Of a stretch of 64,000 nt of DNA, positions 1 to 10,263 are shown in pieces. A program made the position numbers and the translations under genes. The notes under the pieces are model-generated. The model saw only the letters and a program-made list of their open reading frames with translations, was not told where the DNA came from and did not search any database. Position 1 is the first letter of the stretch; every line of letters starts with the position of its first letter. The DNA is from Crystallibacter degradans (GTDB lineage: Bacteria > Actinomycetota > Actinomycetes > Actinomycetales > Micrococcaceae), in the NCBI RefSeq assembly GCF_012952295.1, contig NZ_JABBCH010000002.1, positions 496,001 to 560,000 of the forward strand, given 5' to 3'.

Positions 1-723
1 CAGCTCGGCGGTTACGGCCGCGGCCAGCGAGCAGCCTGCGCCGCTGACGGCTACCTCGCCGATCTTCGGTGCGCTGAGTACTTCGAGGGTCTCGCCGTCA
101 AAGAACACGTCCACGGCGTCCGGGCCTTCGAGGCGCACACCGCCCTTAGCCAGCACCGCTGCGCCGGAAGCTTCGTGGATGATGCGGGCGGCCTTCTCCA
201 GGTCCTCGACGTTGTTGATGGTGATGCCGGAGAGGGACTCGGCCTCGAAGTGGTTCGGTGTGACGAAGGTGGCCAGCGGCAGGACCTGGGCTTTGAGTGC
301 CTGGTCGGTGTCCAGTGCGTGGCCGGGTTCCTGGCCCTTGCAGATCAGGACGGGGTCCAGCACGATGTTGTCCCACTCCTGGTTGCCCAGCGCGGTGGCC
401 ACCGTGTCGATGGTGACGGGGGAGCCGAGCATGCCGATCTTGACGGTCTTCAACGAGCCCTCGTAGCAGGTCTGGATGGCTTCGAGCTGGTCGGCGATGA
501 CGTTCGCGTCGACCGGGACGAAGCGGTGGTTCCAGTTGTCCTTCGGGTTGAAGGAGACGATGCACGTCAGGGCGGTGATGCCGTAGGTACCGAGCTCCTG
601 GAAGGTCTTCAGGTCTGCCTGGGCACCCGCGCCACCGGTGGCTTCGGAGCCCGCAATGGTCAGCGTGATGGCAGGACGGGCAGTCAGGGCAGCGTCGGTG
701 GAAATGTCAGTGGAAGAAGGCAT
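1..723 (-). CDS. ThiD-family pyridoxine/hydroxymethylpyrimidine kinase (partial)
   Basis: Ribokinase-fold kinase of the ThiD/PdxK group; it phosphorylates hydroxymethylpyrimidine (thiamine pathway) and/or pyridoxal-type B6 vitamers in the cytosol. I read 241 codons from ATG at 723; the gene continues past base 1, so its C-terminus is missing. Visible motifs are the N-terminal IAGSEATGGAGAQADLKTF segment, GMLGS, the DPVLICKG substrate-loop cysteine, TPNHFEAE, and SGAGCS with a catalytic-position Cys231. The pair of cysteines (lid and catalytic) and the motif order resemble the ThiD-like pyridoxine kinases of Gram-positives (S. aureus PdxK) more than classical ThiD, so B6 kinase is slightly favoured by memory of that family; substrate cannot be settled from sequence. 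A weak -10 (GAAAAT) lies 6 nt before the ATG. Confidence 0.85.
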   Translation of the reverse strand, partial: MPSSTDISTDAALTARPAITLTIAGSEATGGAGAQADLKTFQELGTYGITALTCIVSFNPKDNWNHRFVPVDANVIADQLEAIQTCYEGSLKTVKIGMLGSPVTIDTVATALGNQEWDNIVLDPVLICKGQEPGHALDTDQALKAQVLPLATFVTPNHFEAESLSGITINNVEDLEKAARIIHEASGAAVLAKGGVRLEGPDAVDVFFDGETLEVLSAPKIGEVAVSGAGCSLAAAVTAEL

Positions 724-810
724 GCGTCCATTTTCCACCGTGACCCCCGCCGATGGCCAACCGGCGCGGTCCGCCCGCTGCACCGGCGTCGGCATCGGAC
801 CCGGCGCCCT

Positions 811-1311
811 TCAGTCGTAGACGGTCACGAGCTTCCACACGGAGGCCCTGCCGATGGCTGCGCACAGCCCGATCAGCGCGGCCAGCAGCAGCGTCTCCCA
901 TGCCGCCCCGCCGTACATCACGCTGAAGATCAGCCAGGCCACCAGGGTAATGACCACGAAGAACACCAGCACGTGGACCCATTGGCGCCGCACCGGCCGC
1001 AACGCCAGGCCCAGCAGGAAAGCGATGGGAGCCCCGATGATCAGGCCGATGCCGGCGGCGTAGAGCAGCACCACAAACGCCATACCGAAGGTCGGCCAGA
1101 CCTGCCGCCAGCTGAACGTGCCGCCGATGATCGAGATCAGCATCAGGGTGAGCGAGAAGGCGGCGATGGTGACGAAGAATCCGGTGAAGAACGCCAGCGG
1201 GCCGAACGTGACGCGATGGCCGGGCTTGTGATCCAGCAGTTGGTCAGCGAACTGCTCGTCCTCGGGCAGCCCCGGTTCGATAGGATCCGCGTTGGTCCCG
1301 TCCTGCGTCAT
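811..1311 (-). CDS. Conserved hypothetical membrane protein, four TM segments
   Basis: 166 residues. An acidic, polar N-terminal tail of about 35 residues is followed by four predicted membrane helices (about 40-62, 74-104, 110-130, 135-155) and a short C-terminus. I do not recognise a family and no catalytic motif is visible. Start chosen at ATG 1311 because GGAAGGGG sits about 6 nt upstream. The gene lies downstream of and divergent from the queuosine transporter, so the shared 250-base gap probably carries both promoters. Function unknown. Confidence 0.7.
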   Translation of the reverse strand: MTQDGTNADPIEPGLPEDEQFADQLLDHKPGHRVTFGPLAFFTGFFVTIAAFSLTLMLISIIGGTFSWRQVWPTFGMAFVVLLYAAGIGLIIGAPIAFLLGLALRPVRRQWVHVLVFFVVITLVAWLIFSVMYGGAAWETLLLAALIGLCAAIGRASVWKLVTVYD

Positions 1312-1564
1312 TGCGTGCCCCTTCCGAGGTCAGTGACAGTCGCCGCGGCACTGTCCTCTGCCGGCGCCGGACTGAGGGTCATCTACCCCCAGAATAGATC
1401 GAAGCGCCCTTAACACAACCGCTCAAGCTGCGGCGTGGGAGAATTGATGCCGGTCCGGGTGCAGACGGGCCCAGTGTTAATACAGCCAACGCTTTCGACG
1501 CCGGCACTACCGGCAGCATCGCAGCGTTGCGCGAACCACTACTTCCCAAAGGTACAAAACCACA

Positions 1565-2269
1565 ATGACTGACCTGCAGAAATCCCGCCCCGGCCACGCG
1601 CCGGCCAAGTTCGCCTCGATCGGCAGCCCCTACTTCGGCATCATGCTCGCGGCCATGGCAGTGGTGCTGATCCTCTCCAACATCGGCGCGTCCAAGGGCG
1701 TGGCCATCGGCCCGATCATTACCGACGGCGGTTTCTTCCTCTTCCCGCTGGCCTACATCCTTGGCGATGTGGTCAGCGAGGTGTACGGCTTCAAGGTGGC
1801 GCGCAAGGCCATCCTCACCACGTTCGCCCTGTCCGTTTTTGCCTCGCTTTGCTACTGGGTCATCATCGCGCTGCCCGGCTTCAACGACGATTTCGGCATC
1901 GCCAAGCAGGAAGCGCTGGAACTCGCCCTTGGCCCGGTGCCGCTGATTGTGCTCGCGAGCCTGCTGGGCTTCCTGGTCGGCCAGACACTGAACTCGTGGG
2001 TGCTGGTGAAGATGAAGGAGCGCTTCGGGGAGCGCAAGCTCTGGGCGCGGCTGATGGGCTCCACCGGCGTCGGCGAATTCGCGGACACCCTGATTTTCTG
2101 CTCGATCGCGGCCTCGGTCATCGGCATCACCGACATCCCCACGTTCGTGAACTACGTCGTCGTCGGCTTTGTCTACAAGACGCTGGTCGAGTTCCTCTTC
2201 GTTCCACTAACGACGGCGGCCATCGGCTGGGTGAAGAAGCGGGAACCTTCGTACGGGGTTGCGTCCTAA
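1565..2269 (+). CDS. yhhQ: Queuosine precursor transporter (QPTR/YhhQ family)
   Basis: 234-residue inner-membrane transporter of the YhhQ/COG1738 family, which imports queuosine precursors (queuine, preQ0 or preQ1) for tRNA modification. About six hydrophobic segments are visible. The family-typical stretches FFLFPLAYILGDVVSEVYG (about residues 57-75) and MGSTGVGEFADTLIF (about 161-175) are present. Start ATG 1565 has AAAGG about 12 nt upstream, a loose ribosome site. The tgt gene that uses the imported base lies 2.7 kb downstream on the other strand, and no de novo queC/D/E genes are in view, so salvage is the likely mode. I looked for a preQ1 riboswitch in 1420-1564 and could not identify one. 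Confidence 0.9.
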   Translation: MTDLQKSRPGHAPAKFASIGSPYFGIMLAAMAVVLILSNIGASKGVAIGPIITDGGFFLFPLAYILGDVVSEVYGFKVARKAILTTFALSVFASLCYWVIIALPGFNDDFGIAKQEALELALGPVPLIVLASLLGFLVGQTLNSWVLVKMKERFGERKLWARLMGSTGVGEFADTLIFCSIAASVIGITDIPTFVNYVVVGFVYKTLVEFLFVPLTTAAIGWVKKREPSYGVAS

Positions 2270-2315
2270 ACGCAGGCAGCATCCTCAACCCTGACCGTGC
2301 CCTGATGGCAGGGTC

Positions 2316-2729
2316 CTAGCGCGCGGTCCGTTTGCCCAAGGCCGCGGCGATCCGATCGGCAACGTCGTGCCAGTGATCGAGCATCTCCTCCCGCTCCGCG
2401 GCACTGGCCAGCTGCTCCTGGTGGAAGCCGATGGTGGTGCCTGCCTGCACCTGCATCAGGGTGATCTGCAGGATGGACTCGTGGTCCCAGGCCTGCGGCT
2501 CCCAGGTCAGCCTGATCCGCTCGTGCGGGTGGAATCTGCGGATTTCGCCCCGGGTACCGTCCGCGGTTTCATATTGGTCGCGGCGGCGGGCGCCCAGGGT
2601 CGTTTCGCCCAGCCACAGCGGCAGTCCCTCGCCGATGAGGAAGTCCCAGACCTGGGGCAACGGTGCCGGAACTGTCTTCCGGACGCCCATCTCCCAGCCC
2701 GCATCCTGCGTTAATCCTGTTGGAGTCAT
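2316..2729 (-). CDS. SRPBCC (START-like) domain protein
   Basis: 137 residues from ATG 2729. The pattern is that of the polyketide-cyclase/AHSA1 superfamily: KTVPAPLPQVWDFL at the N-terminus, a central FHPHERIRLTWEPQ strand pair, and a C-terminal amphipathic helix (about WHDVADRIAAAL). Such domains form a hydrophobic ligand cavity; ligand unknown. An in-frame TTG at 2765 would add 12 residues, but neither start has a convincing ribosome site. The gene is convergent with the transporter gene on its left and tail-to-head with the ZIP transporter gene on its right. It is the first of three SRPBCC proteins in the window. Confidence 0.7.
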   Translation of the reverse strand: MTPTGLTQDAGWEMGVRKTVPAPLPQVWDFLIGEGLPLWLGETTLGARRRDQYETADGTRGEIRRFHPHERIRLTWEPQAWDHESILQITLMQVQAGTTIGFHQEQLASAAEREEMLDHWHDVADRIAAALGKRTAR

Positions 2730-2825
2730 GTAAACCGGAATACCCGCTCGCAGGGCACGCGTCAATGGTCCGGACGACGGGAAAGTGCGGCGGGGAAGTG
2801 GGGGTGGAGAACTGAGCGGTCATCC

Positions 2826-3617
2826 TTAGGCGAGCGACAGCACGAACGACAGGACAAAACCGGCGGCGGTGCTGAGCGCAACCGCCGGGCCGCCGTGCTC
2901 GAACGCCTCGGGCATGAGTGTGTCCGCGAGCGACGCGATGACCGCACCGGCGGCGAAGGCCAGCGGCAGGGAGATCGTTTCCGGGTCGCTGCCCGAGAGG
3001 GGACCGGCCCCAATAACGACGGCGACGACGAGCAGCACGGCGCACGCCAGCCACAGGCCGAGGATGGTGCCCGTGGATTTGCCCTGGCTGCGCATGGAGG
3101 AGGCGCCGACGAGGGACTCCGGCAGGTTGGACACGAAGATCGCGGCCAGCAGGGCCAGCCCGCCGGTTCCTTCCGTGAGCGAGACGCCCAGTGCGACGTT
3201 CTCCGGCACGCCGTCGAGGGTGACGGCGGCCAGCAGGGCCATCCCTGCCGCGCCCCGGGTGGACTCCTTGCTGGGCGCGCGGTCCTCGGCGGCAGCGTTG
3301 GTGTCCAGTTTGGCACTGCCCTGGTATTTGTCGGCCGGGGTTGGCCGCTTCTTGGGCTGGGCCCAGCGGTCAAGCAGGGCGCTCAGGGCCGTGAAGACGG
3401 CCGCGCCCACGAAGAGCCCGATGGCTGCCCGCCAGATGCCGCCGTGCTGGTAGGCGTCCTGGAAGAGCTCGAAACTCAGGGCGGTGATCAGGGCGCCCGC
3501 CGCGAAGGACAGCAGCATGGCCAGGAAACGCTTGGGTAGTTCGAACTTCACTCCGATGAGCGCGCCCAGCACCAGTGCGCTGGAAGCCACGGCGCCAAAA
3601 ACCAGCGACGGTCCCAT
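2826..3617 (-). CDS. ZIP-family divalent metal transporter
   Basis: 263-residue polytopic membrane protein of the ZIP family, which moves Zn2+ or related divalent metals toward the cytosol. The diagnostic metal-site helices are present: TLDGVPENVALG (TM4) and NLPESLVGASSMR (TM5), separated by a typical spacing. A variable, charged cytoplasmic loop (about residues 85-120) lies between TM3 and TM4. The usual call would be GTG 3644, but TATACT lies exactly 6 nt before ATG 3617, so I place the start there as a leaderless mRNA. It is divergent from the DUF4126 gene with only about 60 bases between starts. It contains one copy of the CCAATAACGACGGCG repeat. Confidence 0.88.
   Translation of the reverse strand: MGPSLVFGAVASSALVLGALIGVKFELPKRFLAMLLSFAAGALITALSFELFQDAYQHGGIWRAAIGLFVGAAVFTALSALLDRWAQPKKRPTPADKYQGSAKLDTNAAAEDRAPSKESTRGAAGMALLAAVTLDGVPENVALGVSLTEGTGGLALLAAIFVSNLPESLVGASSMRSQGKSTGTILGLWLACAVLLVVAVVIGAGPLSGSDPETISLPLAFAAGAVIASLADTLMPEAFEHGGPAVALSTAAGFVLSFVLSLA
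3010..3024 (+). repeat. Repeated 15-mer CCAATAACGACGGCG, copy 1
   Basis: Exact copy, inside the ZIP gene (read in the gene as GTC GTT ATT G). Identical copies occur at 51977 and 56453, and a one-mismatch copy at 41397, all on the + strand. Confidence 0.7.
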
Positions 3618-3623
3618 GGCGCC

Positions 3624-3629
3624 AGTATA
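3624..3629 (-). promoter_or_regulatory. -10 hexamer TATACT, leaderless ZIP gene
   Basis: TATACT followed by 6 nt and ATG 3617, which puts the predicted +1 on the A of ATG. No convincing -35. Confidence 0.65.
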
Positions 3630-3666
3630 GAAGCCTTTGGCCACGTCAGACCCACAGATTTGGCAT

Positions 3667-3672
3667 TACTCT
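3667..3672 (+). promoter_or_regulatory. -10 hexamer TACTCT, leaderless DUF4126 gene
   Basis: TACTCT, 6 nt, ATG 3679. Divergent from the ZIP promoter; the two -10 elements are under 40 bases apart. Confidence 0.6.
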
Positions 3673-3678
3673 TATGCC

Positions 3679-5524
<1,846 letters not shown>

Positions 5525-5654
5525 CTATCCATTTTGCCTTATCCAGCGGGGCGGCCGGTTCCGCCGGGGCCTTGCCTGACCGCCTCCGGCGCAGGCAGCT
5601 CTTGTCCTCCTGCCGTGCGTCCGGCCGTGGCAGGCTGTAGAAATGTGATGAAAG

Positions 5655-6725
5655 GTGGTCAGCCGCATCGTGAAACATCATGTGCGCGAGTTTTTCCGCG
5701 TGGGTCCGGCCCGCCGGGACCATATTGTGGCCACCCGCTGTGCCGTCAGCGTGGGACTGCCGCTGCTCATCCTGCTGGCGACAGGCCGCTTCGACCTGAT
5801 GATCTTCGCGGCTTTCGGTGCCTTTACCGGTATTTACGGCCGCGGCGAGGCCCATGGGGTGAGGCTCCGGCATCAGGGCCAGTTCGGGGTGCTGATCCTG
5901 CTGGTCATGCTCGCGGGCGCGCTGACCTCGGCGGCCGGCGCCGGCGCCTGGGGAATCGTTTTCGGCACCACCATTGCGGCCGGGCTGTGGTCGCTGGCGG
6001 TGAACTACTTTCAGCTGCGGCCGGCCGGCGTCATCTTCTTTACGTTCGGCTACGCAGCCATCGGCTCTATCCCGCTGACGCCGCCGCTTTGGCAAGCGAT
6101 GCTGACCGGCCTGGCCAGCGTGGTGCTGGCCATGCTGATCGGCATCAGCAGCCGCTTGCGACCGGTCTGGCGGACCTCCATGGCCGCGCCCGAACGCCGC
6201 ATCCTGACTCCCGGGCGCTGGCGTGAATTTGGCGTCGAGGCCGGCGCCAACGCCGTTGCGGTCCTGGCCGCGGGGTCGCTGGCAACAACGGTGGGCCTGG
6301 GCCACAACTACTGGGCGATGGTAGCTGCCGTGGCACCGATCGCCGGCCCGAGCCTTGCGCAGCGCGTAAACAAGGGCGTCCACCGCATTCTGGGTACGTT
6401 TGCCGGTGTGGTTGCAGCCGGGCTGCTGCTGGCCCCGCATCCGGCACCCTGGGTCATGGTGCTGATAGTGATCGTGTTGCAGTTCGCTGCGGAGATGTTT
6501 GTGCTGCGCCACTACGCCCTGGCGCTCATCTTCATCACGCCGCTGGCACTCTTGATGACCGAACTGGCGGCACCTTCGGACCCGACCGTCCTGATGGTGG
6601 ACCGTGCCATCCAGACGGCCATCGGCGCGCTGGTAGGCCTTAGCCTGGTGTACCTGATGCATCAGCGCACGCTGCGGGAAAAGACCCGGCGCCGGCTGCG
6701 GAAGCACCGGGATCCCGAGGCCTGA
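5655..6725 (+). CDS. FUSC-like / aromatic-acid-exporter-type membrane protein
   Basis: 356 residues with two blocks of four to five membrane helices (about 25-165 and 195-335), separated by a polar loop, and a strongly basic C-terminus rich in Arg and Lys. This two-block layout and the RRILTPGRWREFGVEAG linker match the FUSC/YccS-like superfamily (fusaric acid and aromatic acid efflux), here in short form without a large soluble domain. The start is uncertain: GTG 5655 has an AAAGG that abuts it, GTG 5670 has it 15 nt away. It lies alone between tgt (divergent) and an SRPBCC gene (convergent). Substrate unknown. Confidence 0.7.
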   Translation: MVSRIVKHHVREFFRVGPARRDHIVATRCAVSVGLPLLILLATGRFDLMIFAAFGAFTGIYGRGEAHGVRLRHQGQFGVLILLVMLAGALTSAAGAGAWGIVFGTTIAAGLWSLAVNYFQLRPAGVIFFTFGYAAIGSIPLTPPLWQAMLTGLASVVLAMLIGISSRLRPVWRTSMAAPERRILTPGRWREFGVEAGANAVAVLAAGSLATTVGLGHNYWAMVAAVAPIAGPSLAQRVNKGVHRILGTFAGVVAAGLLLAPHPAPWVMVLIVIVLQFAAEMFVLRHYALALIFITPLALLMTELAAPSDPTVLMVDRAIQTAIGALVGLSLVYLMHQRTLREKTRRRLRKHRDPEA

Positions 6726-6761
6726 GGGTACAGGTCCCGGACTCAGCGCGCTTGCCGGCAG

Positions 6762-7553
6762 TTAGCGGACGGGCAGCTCGTCGCGGGAGCGGCTGCGGGT
6801 GGACAGCGGCTCCGAGGAGGGGAAGTACTGCGTCCGCCAGCCGTCCCAGGCCTCCCGGATGGCGGACAGTGACTTGGCACCCAAGCTGTAGGTGGTAATC
6901 AGAACCTGAATACCGCCGTCGGGCCTTTCATCCATGAGTTGGGGCATGGTGGCGAGGATCAGCAGGCCGTCTCCGTACTCGGCATAGGACTGGACCGTCA
7001 GCCCGAGTTGCGCTTCCGTGCGGAACCAGACCTTCCCGCTGATCGATTCGCCCGTGCTCAGGGTTGCCTCGTACGGCTCGTCGGGCTCCGGCAGGTCCGC
7101 CAGGCCCAGGCTCTGCAGGAGGCCGCCTTCGGGCACGGAATCAGCCGAAAAGTACGTGGTCTGCCGCGGCGTGTTCGGGTGCCGTTCGAGCATGAAACGC
7201 AGCTGCTGCAGGAACGTGGTCCACCCTTCGGTGAGGTCCTTGTCCCAATGCGCCATCTCCGATGCCGGGTCCAGGAGCCCGCGTTCGAGCGTCAGCTGGA
7301 CGCCGTCCTCAACCGGCTCGATGATGAAAGTGTCGCCGTTGCCCAACGTGAGCTTCTTATGGTCAGGGCTTTCGACGGCACCGGCAAAGTAAATCTCTTT
7401 GATCTCCTCATCGAGACCGTCCAGCTCCCAGCCGTGCCATTGCGCAAGCCGTTTCGGCTCGCGCAGCATCACCCATACCTGCTGGGCGTCTGCGTTGATG
7501 TGGACGCTGAGCTTGCGGGGACCAGATTCTGTTTTCACAGCGCTATCCGTCAT
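6762..7553 (-). CDS. SRPBCC (AHSA1-like) domain protein, two-domain length
   Basis: 263 residues. The N-terminal half has the AHSA1 pattern (VHINADAQQVWVMLREPKRLAQWHGW ... EGWTTFLQQLRFMLE), and the C-terminal half (about 140-250) is a second beta-rich segment ending in a long helix and an Arg/Ser tail, so a duplicated START-like fold is plausible. Ligand unknown. ATG 7553 is preceded by TAAAGT at 7 nt, a leaderless arrangement. The neighbouring gene upstream is the 300-residue unknown protein on the same strand but with its own promoter. Confidence 0.7.
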   Translation of the reverse strand: MTDSAVKTESGPRKLSVHINADAQQVWVMLREPKRLAQWHGWELDGLDEEIKEIYFAGAVESPDHKKLTLGNGDTFIIEPVEDGVQLTLERGLLDPASEMAHWDKDLTEGWTTFLQQLRFMLERHPNTPRQTTYFSADSVPEGGLLQSLGLADLPEPDEPYEATLSTGESISGKVWFRTEAQLGLTVQSYAEYGDGLLILATMPQLMDERPDGGIQVLITTYSLGAKSLSAIREAWDGWRTQYFPSSEPLSTRSRSRDELPVR

Positions 7554-7560
7554 GAGGCCG

Positions 7561-7566
7561 ACTTTA
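7561..7566 (-). promoter_or_regulatory. -10 hexamer TAAAGT, leaderless SRPBCC gene
   Basis: TAAAGT, 7 nt, ATG 7553. Confidence 0.55.
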
Positions 7567-7610
7567 CCCCGGGCCCCTTGGACTGGCCAGAGGTCTGCGC
7601 AGGCCGGGGA

Positions 7611-8513
7611 TCAGGGAGCGGTCAGCTTGCCGTTCAGTGCGCGGATGGCCACCAGTTCATTGGCGATGCGGCGGTCCAGCTCGGCCGGCTCGAGGGTCTC
7701 GGAGCCGCCATGGGTACGCAGGTACATCAGGGTGGACAGGCGTTCGACGCGCCATTCGTGCTCCGCAGATTGGTCTCCGGAGGCCATGGCCCGGTGAATC
7801 TCCGAGTCGTAGAGGTTGGGCTCGTTGAGCTGGCGCTGGCGCACCACTGCGTTCATCTTGGCGCGCAGCGGATCTTCTTCTTCCGCCTCATCCGGGGCAC
7901 GCATGGCGTCGCCGAGCCGCTGGGACTCATCGATGTCCCCGGCCTCATGGGTGATGTAAGCGGCGATGGCCAGCGTGGACTGGATCCACTTCCAACGGCC
8001 GAAGTTGCCGTCGAAGGGCAGGTCCGTCACCAGGCGGCAGACATTGAGAGCGTTGTCCTCATCCGCCAAGTCGACGAACAGCCGGTGGGCCAGATCCCGT
8101 ACATCCTGCAGATTGCTGCCGGCCTTGGTGTTCAGTCCCTTGCTCAGGCGGGCGGCGAGGCGCTGGACCCTGATGTCCTTCGGGTGGGCCCGCGCGGTGC
8201 CCACGATAACCGCCTCTGGCGTGCCCTCCTCGGCCGGGATCAGCTCAAGATCGCTGTTGGTCAGGACTGTCGGAGCCTTCTGGAAGGGCCGCGTGGAGGC
8301 AACCCGGATGCTCGAACCGTGGGCGATGCGGACCTGCGTTCCGTCGGCCAGCTTGGCAATCACCAGCGCCGGCGACCCGAAGTCATCCTTTTCGACGGCG
8401 GAGGACACCACCGCGGCCGATTGCTTTCCGCGCCGGCGCAGAAACATATGGCCCGGTTCAACCGCCTCAGCTTTGACATTGTGGACGTATGTCTGTGGCT
8501 GTTGCTCGGTCAT
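7611..8513 (-). CDS. Hypothetical protein, soluble, 300 residues
   Basis: I do not recognise this family. From ATG 8513 (GGAGG 7 nt upstream decides this over ATG 8528) the protein has no membrane segment. Residues 1-100 look like a small beta-rich domain (EPGHMFLRRRGKQSAAVV ... DGTQVRIAHGSSIRVA), and residues about 120-300 are helical, with a tetratricopeptide-like feel (LAHRLFVDLADEDNALNVCRLVTDL, KWIQSTLAIAAYITHEAGD). It ends in a helix rich in Glu, Arg and Ile. The Arthrobacter-like background suggests a lineage-specific conserved protein. A TATACT -10 is seen at 8547-8552 with a 27-nt leader. Confidence 0.7.
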   Translation of the reverse strand: MTEQQPQTYVHNVKAEAVEPGHMFLRRRGKQSAAVVSSAVEKDDFGSPALVIAKLADGTQVRIAHGSSIRVASTRPFQKAPTVLTNSDLELIPAEEGTPEAVIVGTARAHPKDIRVQRLAARLSKGLNTKAGSNLQDVRDLAHRLFVDLADEDNALNVCRLVTDLPFDGNFGRWKWIQSTLAIAAYITHEAGDIDESQRLGDAMRAPDEAEEEDPLRAKMNAVVRQRQLNEPNLYDSEIHRAMASGDQSAEHEWRVERLSTLMYLRTHGGSETLEPAELDRRIANELVAIRALNGKLTAP

Positions 8514-8546
8514 TGGGTGGTCCTCCAAAGCTCAGGGTCAAACCTC

Positions 8547-8552
8547 AGTATA
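8547..8552 (-). promoter_or_regulatory. -10 hexamer TATACT with normal SD leader
   Basis: TATACT on the minus strand; expected transcript start about 8540 gives a leader of about 27 nt that contains GGAGG before ATG 8513. It contrasts with the many leaderless starts nearby. Confidence 0.5.
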
Positions 8553-8738
8553 TGAATTTGTTACCTCGCAAGCCGAAGTTGCGCCACGCCGGTAGCACGT
8601 GGCAGCAGCCGGCGTCTTTTACGACGCACGGCTGAAGACGGCTGTCGCTAAGGACGCTGGTTGTCCTGCCCGGATCTGACGGCACGCCTGCACGCGGCCC
8701 TGCACCGAGCAGGCACCTGGCGTGAGGTCAACCGGCGG

Positions 8739-9278
8739 TCAGCGGCACCAGCCGGCATGGGCCAGCGCATGGCGCAGCAGGTTGCCGCGCCCGCCGACGA
8801 ACTCCGACTGGACCTCCGGGCTCAGGGCGTCGTCCGGCGTCATCCAGGTCAGTTCCAGCGCGTCCTGCCGGGGCTCACACTCACCGGTGACGGGTATCAG
8901 GTAGGCCAGCGCGACGCAGTGCTGGCGGTCATCCGTCATCCCGGTTTCCGACGGCGAGGGGAAGTACTCCGCCACGGTGAAGGGCACGGGGGAGGCCGGC
9001 AGCTGCGGGAACGCCAGCGGCCCAAGATCCTTTTCCAGATGCCGGATGAGCGCCGCACGGATGGTCTCCCGGTACATCACCCGCCCCGAGACAAAGGTCC
9101 GCACCATCTGCCCCTCGTCGGAAGCCTGCAGCAGGAGCCCGACTTCGGTCACATAGCCGAGGGAGTCCAGCCGTACCGGAACGGCCTCCACATAGACCAT
9201 GGGCAAACGCTGCCGGGCCTCGTAGAGATCCTCTTCGGAGAGCCAGCCTGGATACGGGTCGGGAGTGCGAACATTCAT
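8739..9278 (-). CDS. Nudix-fold family protein with degenerate Nudix box (DUF4916-like)
   Basis: 179 residues from ATG 9278. The segment from Gly65 to Gly86 (GRVMYRETIRAALIRHLEKDLG) keeps the spacing of a Nudix box, but the metal-binding glutamates are replaced (REUXEE is read as RHLEKD). Such actinobacterial Nudix-like proteins (DUF4916) are probably non-hydrolysing or altered in metal use. The rest is an alpha/beta fold starting PDPYPGWLSEEDLYEAR. The longer reading frame upstream (to 9536) lacks conservation-like features. TACAAC lies 6 nt before the ATG, a weak leaderless -10. Confidence 0.7.
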   Translation of the reverse strand: MNVRTPDPYPGWLSEEDLYEARQRLPMVYVEAVPVRLDSLGYVTEVGLLLQASDEGQMVRTFVSGRVMYRETIRAALIRHLEKDLGPLAFPQLPASPVPFTVAEYFPSPSETGMTDDRQHCVALAYLIPVTGECEPRQDALELTWMTPDDALSPEVQSEFVGGRGNLLRHALAHAGWCR

Positions 9279-9426
9279 GTACTTGTTGTACCGCACCGCT
9301 GATGCACCCGTCACGCGTGACCAGCCGGGAGGCGGCGGGTTTTCCGTAGAGCGTAAGCCGGCGGTGTGTGTTCCGGATGAATCGTTTGGCGTCCGGAGAT
9401 GCCTGCGCAGGGGCGGGAACCCGGGA

Positions 9427-10191
9427 TCAGGCCTGCTGCGGGCGTGTCTCACGGATGCTGATGTTGCCGCCGCCTGCGCCGCCTGCACTGTCAGACCCGT
9501 CCGGGTCCGGCACGAGGAGGACGCGGCCACCGGCATCCTCGGTCAGCCGCGACTGGAACCCAGCCGAGGCCAGCCTGTCGCGCAGAACCTCTAGCCCGCC
9601 GTCGTACTCGAAGCCGATGGCGATCCCGGCAACAGTGCCCTGCTGCACCATGATAATCCCGCCGTTCTTGGCCATGAAGTCAGCCCGGCCCACGTCTGTC
9701 AGATCGCGGTCCACCTGCCTGGAATCGGTCTGGCCATCATCCCGTGCCGTGGAACGCCGGCGGGCGCCGATATCCGTGAGCACCTTGGCTGCGGCGGACA
9801 GCTCGGTTGTGGTCCACAACGCGGCTACCGTGAGCGACGGATCCGCGTCGTGCGGTTCGGCCGCCTCGTTGGCCCGGTCCACCAAGAACACGGTGCCCTC
9901 CGGCGAGGTGACCTTCACGCTGCCGCCGTGGTCCGCCGAGAACGGTTCGGCCCGCGTTCCGGCTTCCTCCGTCCGGCGGCGGAATTCCTCCAAATCCCGC
10001 GCCTCGAAGCCGAGCGAAGTGACGCCGTCGTCGGGCCCTGCGGGCATGGCGTGGACCGCGAGCCGCCCGTGGCCGGCGTCGAACTCCATCCAGGTCTCGT
10101 AGTCCGCGGTGACGGCGAGCCCGAGCGCGGTCAGCAGGGCCTTGTACTCCTGCATGCGGGAGGTGTAGTGGACGGGGCGGACACGCAGCAT
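9427..10191 (-). CDS. VOC/glyoxalase-like protein, two-module
   Basis: 254 residues from ATG 10191, chosen because GAGGAG precedes it by 8-9 nt. Residues 1-115 form one vicinal-oxygen-chelate module (VRPVHYTSRMQEYKALLTALGL ... GTVFLVDRAN), and 125-230 a second (VAALWTTTELSAAAKVLTDIGAR ... GRVLLVPDPDG). The C-terminal tail is Gly-rich. Metal-ligand residues are not obvious in both modules, so enzyme activity is unproven. The gene is divergent from the YdeI-like gene. Confidence 0.65.
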   Translation of the reverse strand: MLRVRPVHYTSRMQEYKALLTALGLAVTADYETWMEFDAGHGRLAVHAMPAGPDDGVTSLGFEARDLEEFRRRTEEAGTRAEPFSADHGGSVKVTSPEGTVFLVDRANEAAEPHDADPSLTVAALWTTTELSAAAKVLTDIGARRRSTARDDGQTDSRQVDRDLTDVGRADFMAKNGGIIMVQQGTVAGIAIGFEYDGGLEVLRDRLASAGFQSRLTEDAGGRVLLVPDPDGSDSAGGAGGGNISIRETRPQQA

Positions 10192-10251
10192 TTTTTGTCT
10201 CCTCGGTAGCGGCCTCTTCCCAGAGTATGGTGCGGCGGCCGGTTGCGCGGC

Positions 10252-10257
10252 TAGTGT
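10252..10257 (+). promoter_or_regulatory. -10 hexamer TAGTGT, leaderless YdeI-like gene
   Basis: TAGTGT, 6 nt, ATG 10264. Confidence 0.6.
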
Positions 10258-10263
10258 GTGCGC

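Noticed and set aside
1420-1564. preQ1 riboswitch before the queuosine transporter gene
   Set aside because: Short dyads are present, but no stem-loop with the AT-rich preQ1-I tail or preQ1-II layout could be recognised.
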